NCBI RefSeq assembly: GCF_002209555.1
Contig: NZ_NJIF01000009.1
Coordinates: forward strand, 1 to 64,000
Length of the DNA: 64,000 nucleotides
Source: Achromobacter insolitus
GTDB taxonomy: Bacteria > Pseudomonadota > Gammaproteobacteria > Burkholderiales > Burkholderiaceae_B
Direction of reading: 5' to 3'
Made by a program: the position numbers and the translations under genes. The number at the start of each line of letters is the position of its first letter. Position 1 is the first letter of the stretch. Below the pieces are notes generated by a model, which was not told the DNA's origin, did no database searches, and saw only the letters and a program-made list of their open reading frames with translations. Shown here in pieces: positions 60,046 through 64,000 of this stretch.

Positions 60046-60774
60046 ATGAGCAAACCTACTGCGTATCTCGTGACCGGCGGCAGCGCCGGGATCGGGGCGG
60101 CGATCATCCGCATGCTGCTGGATGCGGGGCATAAGGTCGTCAACATCGACTACAAGCTGCCCGAGAATCCGCCCGCGGGACTGGTGTCGTATCAGGCGGA
60201 CCTGACCGACGAAGCCCGCACCAAGGAAGTCGCCCGGGAAGTGACCGAGGCCTACAACATTGTGGGCCTGGTCAACAATGCCGGCGCGACGCGCCCCGGC
60301 ACGGCCGACACGGCCACGCTGGCGGACCTGGATTACGTAGTCAACCTGCATCTGCGCACCGCGCTGATCCTGGTGCAGGCGGCATTGCCCGCCATGCGCG
60401 AGGCTGGCTTCGGCCGCATCGTGAACATGTCGTCGCGCGCCGCGCTGGGCAAGCCGGACCGCGTGGTCTATTCGGCCACCAAGGCGGGCCTGGTCGGCCT
60501 GACCCGCACGCTGGCCATGGAACTGGGCGGCGACGGCATCACCGTCAACGCCATCGGACCGGGCCCCATCGCCACCGACCTCTTCACCAAGAGCAATCCG
60601 GCAGGCGCGCCGCAAACCGAACGCATCATCAACAGTATCGTGGTCAAGCGCCTGGGCACGCCGGAAGACGTGGCGCGCGCCGCGATGTTCTTCCTGTCGC
60701 CTGACAACGGCTTCGTCACCGGCCAGATGCTGTACGTCTGCGGCGGCACGACGCTGGGCGTCGCCCCCATCTGA
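60046..60774 (+). CDS. Short-chain dehydrogenase/reductase
   Basis: A 242-residue classical SDR. Cofactor motif TGGSAGIG, NNAG, the serine in NMSSRAALG, and YSATK (catalytic Tyr/Lys) are all present; ADLTD binds the adenine ring. It resembles FabG-like and 3-hydroxybutyrate dehydrogenases, but the substrate cannot be told. It is on the plus strand after atoE and converges on the IclR gene (47 bases between stops), so it belongs to the atoE side. Confidence 0.9.
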   Translation: MSKPTAYLVTGGSAGIGAAIIRMLLDAGHKVVNIDYKLPENPPAGLVSYQADLTDEARTKEVAREVTEAYNIVGLVNNAGATRPGTADTATLADLDYVVNLHLRTALILVQAALPAMREAGFGRIVNMSSRAALGKPDRVVYSATKAGLVGLTRTLAMELGGDGITVNAIGPGPIATDLFTKSNPAGAPQTERIINSIVVKRLGTPEDVARAAMFFLSPDNGFVTGQMLYVCGGTTLGVAPI

Positions 60775-60821
60775 GGCCCGCCATGCGCACGTCAGCCACC
60801 CTCTTCCGCCCCCTGGCGTGC

Positions 60822-61604
60822 CTAGCGGCGCAGCAGGGCGTGGTTGATCTGGTCGGCCGCGCGGCGCAGAGGCGGCAGGAAGGCCTCAAGCATTTCCTCT
60901 CGCGTGAAGCGATTGGCGTGGCCGCTGACGTTCATCGCGGCGATCACGCGGCCGCTGCGGTCCATGATGGGCACCGCGACCGACTGCAGCCCCGGCTCCA
61001 GCTCCTGGGCGACGCAGGCGTAGCCGTCGGCGCGCACGCGGGCCAGCACGCGCTTGAGCTCGGCAATATCGGTAACGGTGTGCGGCGTATAGGACTGGAT
61101 CTGGCTCTGCGCCAGCACCCGGTCCAGCTCCGGCTCCGTCAACCCCGCCAGCAGCACGCGGCCCATCGAGGTCACCCAGGCCGGCAGGCGGCTGCCGACG
61201 GCCAAGTTGATCGTCATGACCTTGTGCGTGGACAGGCGCAGGATGTAGACAATGTCCGCGCCCTCCAGCACAGACACCGAACACGACTCGCGCGTCTGCT
61301 CGGCCACTTCTTCCATGTACGGCAGCGCCAGGTTCCACAGCGGCGTGCCGGACAGGTAGGCATAGCCCAGTTCCAGGATGCGCGGGGTCAGGGAAAACTT
61401 GCGGTCGTCGACGGTGACGTAGCCCAGGTGCTCCAGCGTCAGCAGGATACGGCGCGCGCCGGCGCGCGTCAGCCCTGTCACCGCCGCGACCTCGGACAGC
61501 GTCATCTGCGAACGGTCGGGGCCGAAAGCCCGGATCACGGACAAGCCGCGCGCGAAGGACTGCACGTAGCTGTCGCTGGGTTGCTGGGTATCTTGCTCGG
61601 CCAT
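60822..61604 (-). CDS. pcaR: IclR-family regulator (PcaR/PcaU/PobR type)
   Basis: A 260-residue IclR regulator. The winged helix (about 12-70, MTLSEVAAVTGLTRAGARRILLTLEHLGYV) and the effector domain (about 85-255, with VTSMGRVLLAG) match the PcaR/PobR subgroup. It is divergent from the pcaI operon, and two 15-bp palindromes lie in the shared promoter region. In related bacteria such proteins respond to 3-oxoadipate or protocatechuate. The symbol rests on subgroup and context. Confidence 0.88.
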   Translation of the reverse strand: MAEQDTQQPSDSYVQSFARGLSVIRAFGPDRSQMTLSEVAAVTGLTRAGARRILLTLEHLGYVTVDDRKFSLTPRILELGYAYLSGTPLWNLALPYMEEVAEQTRESCSVSVLEGADIVYILRLSTHKVMTINLAVGSRLPAWVTSMGRVLLAGLTEPELDRVLAQSQIQSYTPHTVTDIAELKRVLARVRADGYACVAQELEPGLQSVAVPIMDRSGRVIAAMNVSGHANRFTREEMLEAFLPPLRRAADQINHALLRR

Positions 61605-61683
61605 CCGTCTACCGCAAAAAGAGTAAATGGAGATTACGCCGCGCCGGCTCGCCTTGACGCTCGGCTCATCCCCATGAAACGAT

Positions 61684-61717
61684 GTTCTTCAGAAGAACGA
61701 AAGTTCTAATTAAGAAC
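61684..61717. promoter_or_regulatory. Two tandem GTTC-N7-GAAC operators before pcaI
   Basis: GTTCTTCAGAAGAAC (61684-61698) is a perfect 15-bp inverted repeat, and GTTCTAATTAAGAAC (61703-61717) has the same arms (GTTCT / AGAAC). Their centres are 19 bases apart, close to two helix turns. They lie 32-66 bases before the pcaI start and 79-113 before the IclR start. This layout fits cooperative binding of IclR dimers. Confidence 0.7.
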
Positions 61718-61749
61718 AAATTATGACACGCCACCTATGAGCAAACATC

Positions 61750-62439
61750 ATGATTTCTAAGCTTGTTGCAAGCGCGGCCGCCGCCCTGGCGGACGTACCC
61801 GACGGCGCCACCGTCATGATCGGCGGCTTCGGCACTGCCGGCCAGCCCATGGAACTGATCGACGCACTGCTGGAGCAGGGCGCCAAGGACCTGGTCATCA
61901 TCAACAACAACGCCGGCAACGGCACCACCGGCCTGGCCGCCCTGCTGGGCGCCAACCGCGTGCGCAAGATCATCTGCTCGTTCCCGCGCCAGGTGGACTC
62001 GCAAATCTTCGACGGCCTGTACCGCAGCGGCAAGATCGAGCTTGAGCTCGTGCCCCAGGGCAACCTGGCCGAGCGCATCCGCGCCGCCGGCGCCGGCATC
62101 GGCGCGTTCTTCACGCCCACCGGCTACGGCACGCCCTTGGCCGACGGCAAGGAAATCCGCGAGATCAACGGCCGCCAGTACGTGCTGGAGTATCCGCTGC
62201 ATGCTGACTACGCGCTCATCAAGGCCGAGCGCGGCGACCGCTGGGGCAACCTGGTCTATCGCAAGACCGCCCGCAACTTCGGTCCCATCATGGCCAGCGC
62301 CGCCCGTGTCGCCGTGGCACAAGTGCGCGAAGTCGTCGAACTGGGCGAGCTGGACCCCGAAACCGTCGTGACCCCCGGCATCTTCGTGAAACGCGTCGTG
62401 CAGATCCAAGCCTCCCCGGCCGCCAAGGAGCAGCAATGA
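61750..62439 (+). CDS. pcaI: 3-oxoadipate CoA-transferase, subunit A
   Basis: A 229-residue alpha subunit of a succinyl-CoA:3-oxoacid CoA-transferase; together with PcaJ it moves CoA from succinyl-CoA to 3-oxoadipate. The family motif GGFGTAGQPMELIDAL is at the N terminus, and the glycine-rich PTGYGTPLADGK segment follows. It overlaps pcaJ by four bases (ATGA). The alternative is the acetoacetate-specific ScoA/AtoD type; the downstream catC and pcaD genes favour 3-oxoadipate. Confidence 0.92.
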   Translation: MISKLVASAAAALADVPDGATVMIGGFGTAGQPMELIDALLEQGAKDLVIINNNAGNGTTGLAALLGANRVRKIICSFPRQVDSQIFDGLYRSGKIELELVPQGNLAERIRAAGAGIGAFFTPTGYGTPLADGKEIREINGRQYVLEYPLHADYALIKAERGDRWGNLVYRKTARNFGPIMASAARVAVAQVREVVELGELDPETVVTPGIFVKRVVQIQASPAAKEQQ

Positions 62440-63080
62440 GCACCAAACTGACCCGCGACCAAATCGCCGCCCGCGTCGCGCAGGACATTCCTGAAGGCGC
62501 CTACGTGAACCTGGGCATCGGCCTGCCTACACTCGTCGCCAACCATCTGCCGGCCGACCGTGAAGTCATCCTGCACACCGAAAACGGCATGCTGGGCATG
62601 GGCCCAGCCCCCGCCAAGGGCGACGAGGACTACGACCTGATCAACGCCGGCAAGCAGCCCGTGACCGAGCTGCCGGGCTGCTCGTTCTTCCATCACGCCG
62701 ACTCGTTCGCGATGATGCGCGGCGGCCACCTGGACATCTGCGTGCTCGGCGCCTTCCAGGTGTCGCAGCATGGAGACCTGGCCAACTGGCACACCGGCGC
62801 GCCCGACGCCATTCCGGCAGTGGGCGGCGCGATGGACCTGGCCATCGGCGCCAAGGACGTCTTCGTGATGATGGAACTGCAGACCCGCGAAGGCCAGAGC
62901 AAGCTGGTCGAAGCCTGCACCTATCCGCTGACCGGCGTGCGCTGCGTATCGCGCGTGTACACCGACGTGGCCGTGTTCGACATCCGCGCCGACGGCGTAA
63001 CCGTCATCGACATGTTCGGCGACACCACTGCCGAGGAGCTGCTGCGCCTGACCGGCCTGCCGCTGAAGTTTTCCCGCTGA
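62436..63080 (+). CDS. pcaJ: 3-oxoadipate CoA-transferase, subunit B
   Basis: The 214-residue beta subunit. It contains the catalytic glutamate in HTENGMLGMG, which carries CoA as a thioester, and the ending LRLTGLPLKFSR. It is translationally coupled to pcaI. The reaction product, 3-oxoadipyl-CoA, is cleaved by a thiolase that is not in this window. Confidence 0.93.
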   Translation: MSTKLTRDQIAARVAQDIPEGAYVNLGIGLPTLVANHLPADREVILHTENGMLGMGPAPAKGDEDYDLINAGKQPVTELPGCSFFHHADSFAMMRGGHLDICVLGAFQVSQHGDLANWHTGAPDAIPAVGGAMDLAIGAKDVFVMMELQTREGQSKLVEACTYPLTGVRCVSRVYTDVAVFDIRADGVTVIDMFGDTTAEELLRLTGLPLKFSR

Positions 63081-63137
63081 GTTTTCGTGATCCCGCGCTC
63101 CGGCCCGGCCGGAGCGGCATTCCTGGAGAGAGTCATC

Positions 63138-63413
63138 ATGCTGTTCATGGTTCAAATGCAAGTCAATCTTCCCGTCGACATGCCCGCCGAGCGCGCCGAC
63201 AAGCTGAAGGCCGATGAGAAGGCCCTGGCGCAGCAACTGCAGCGCGACGGCAAGTGGAAGAATCTGTGGCGCGTGGCCGGCCGCTACGCCAACGTCAGCA
63301 TCTTCGACGTCGAAAGCAACGACGAACTGCACACGCTGCTGTCGTCGCTGCCGCTGTTCCCGTACATGGACATCAACGTCACGGCGCTGGCACGCCACCC
63401 CTCGGCAATCTGA
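63138..63413 (+). CDS. catC: Muconolactone delta-isomerase
   Basis: CatC turns muconolactone into 3-oxoadipate enol-lactone in the catechol branch of the beta-ketoadipate pathway. The 91-residue protein begins MLFMVQMQVNLP, shows GKWKNLWRVAGRYANVSIFDV, and ends with YMDINVTALARHPSA, as in the family (about 92-96 residues). The ATG at 63138 has GGAGAG eight bases upstream. It lies 57 bases behind pcaJ. Confidence 0.94.
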   Translation: MLFMVQMQVNLPVDMPAERADKLKADEKALAQQLQRDGKWKNLWRVAGRYANVSIFDVESNDELHTLLSSLPLFPYMDINVTALARHPSAI

Positions 63414-63426
63414 TCAGGAGCGGCCG

Positions 63427-63723
63427 ATGCCCTACATCATCGAAACCTTCGACAAGCCCGGCCACCAGGAAGTGCGCCAGCAGCATCGCGCCGCGCACCT
63501 GGAATACCTGGACGCGAACAAGCAGCTGTTGCTGGCCTGCGGCGCCAAGCTGCAGGACGACGGCAAGGACGCCGGCGGCGGCCTGTACATCGTTGCCCTG
63601 GAAACGCGCGAAGCCGCGCAGCAGTTCATCGACGCCGATCCGTTTTCCAAGGCCGACCTCTTCGAACGCGTGACCATCACGCGCTGGCGCAAGGCCTACG
63701 TCGACGGCGTCTGCCATCTGTAA
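63427..63723 (+). CDS. YCII-related domain protein
   Basis: A 98-residue protein of the YciI-like dimeric ferredoxin-like fold. The expected pattern is seen: a histidine early (QHRAAHLEYL), a GGGLYIVALETREAAQQFIDADPFSKADLFERVTI segment in parts, and an Asp-Pro-Phe. Family members bind small ligands; a few are dehalogenases or isomerases, but most have no known reaction. Start ATG has GGAG about eight bases upstream. It is embedded between catC and pcaD, so a role in the same pathway is likely, for example as a lactone-acting enzyme; that is inference. Confidence 0.85.
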   Translation: MPYIIETFDKPGHQEVRQQHRAAHLEYLDANKQLLLACGAKLQDDGKDAGGGLYIVALETREAAQQFIDADPFSKADLFERVTITRWRKAYVDGVCHL

Positions 63724-63742
63724 TCGCAAGGAATAAACCCGC

Positions 63743-64000
63743 ATGTCTTACGCCGATCTCAGCCAGGCACGGCTGTTCTACGTCATCGATGGCCCCGCCG
63801 ACGCGCCGGTGCTCGTGCTCTCCAACTCGCTGGGCACCTGCGCTGACATGTGGGCTCGCCAGATCCCCGAACTGACCAAGCACTTCCGCGTGCTGCGCTA
63901 CGACACCCGCGGCCATGGCAAGTCGTCCCTCCCCGAAGGCGAATACAGCTTCGAGCAGTTGGGCAACGATGTGGCCGAGCTGCTGGCCCACCTGGGCATC
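63743..64000 (+). CDS. pcaD: 3-oxoadipate enol-lactonase, partial (cut by window end)
   Basis: The first 86 codons of an alpha/beta hydrolase that opens 3-oxoadipate enol-lactone to 3-oxoadipate. Visible family marks are LVLSNSLGTCADMWARQIP (oxyanion-hole region) and RYDTRGHGKSS. The nucleophile elbow lies beyond the window. AAGGA at 63728-63732 is the ribosome site. It is 19 bases behind the YCII-like gene, in the same operon as pcaIJ and catC. Confidence 0.9.
   Translation, partial: MSYADLSQARLFYVIDGPADAPVLVLSNSLGTCADMWARQIPELTKHFRVLRYDTRGHGKSSLPEGEYSFEQLGNDVAELLAHLGI

Overview
The window is GC-rich, densely coded chromosomal DNA. Its gene content and order (siaABCD, argJ with a DUF815 ATPase and a Nudix/ThiE fusion, coaE-zapD next to a prepilin peptidase, panC-scpA-DUF3460, two livKHMGF transport systems, and a pcaIJ/catC/pcaD cluster) fit a beta-proteobacterium of the Alcaligenaceae, most likely Achromobacter or a close Bordetella relative. 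This is an inference from protein families; no 16S gene or other formal marker is present. I found no rRNA, tRNA, CRISPR array, insertion sequence, prophage or plasmid gene.

Layout. (1) 0.2-6.6 kb, minus strand: a c-di-GMP signalling operon siaA-siaB-siaC-siaD followed without a gap by a PAS-PAS-GAF-GGDEF-EAL protein. (2) 6.9-12.5 kb: a branched-chain-amino-acid-type ABC importer with its binding protein and a divergent MarR regulator. (3) 12.5-16.7 kb: an unknown membrane protein, argJ, a DUF815 AAA+ ATPase and a Nudix-TMP-synthase fusion. (4) 16.8-25.4 kb: an LtrA-family membrane protein, a second Liv-type ABC importer with a LysR regulator, its binding protein and an amidase. (5) 25.5-27.6 kb: a LysR/SDR divergent pair and a small membrane protein. 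(6) 27.6-36.7 kb: an MdtABC/MuxABC-type two-pump RND efflux operon ending in its outer-membrane factor. (7) 36.8-46.1 kb: a 15-bp tandem repeat, zapD, coaE, prepilin peptidase, an NlpE-like lipoprotein, a one-domain LuxR protein, panC, scpA, DUF3460, an MFS exporter and glpK. (8) 46.2-57.1 kb: ilvD, an AraC regulator, a 3'-truncated leuA, a LysR/GNAT/MFS group, queC and ppc. (9) 57.3 kb to the end: a hydroxyacyl-CoA dehydrogenase, AtoE, an SDR, an IclR regulator and the operon pcaI-pcaJ-catC-yciI-like-pcaD, which runs off the window.

How the parts fit. The sia operon is expected to relay an outer signal through a PP2C phosphatase (SiaA) and a kinase (SiaB) to the phospho-switch SiaC, which controls the cyclase SiaD. 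The extra fifth gene adds a possible built-in phosphodiesterase. The last region handles late beta-ketoadipate steps (muconolactone to enol-lactone to 3-oxoadipate to its CoA ester). Two adjacent 15-bp GTTC-N7-GAAC palindromes lie between the IclR gene and pcaI, and a third lies in front of the hydroxyacyl-CoA dehydrogenase 4 kb away, which suggests one regulon.

The observations most worth checking are: a dispersed intergenic element present twice (1-113 and about 46225-46362) whose stems differ in sequence but keep pairing; the five-gene sia operon; the GTTC-N7-GAAC sites; leuA broken exactly at the end of a LysR gene; and ten exact-length copies of a 15-bp repeat behind zapD. I did not find a clearly novel multi-gene system; the structured repeat is the best candidate for something undescribed.
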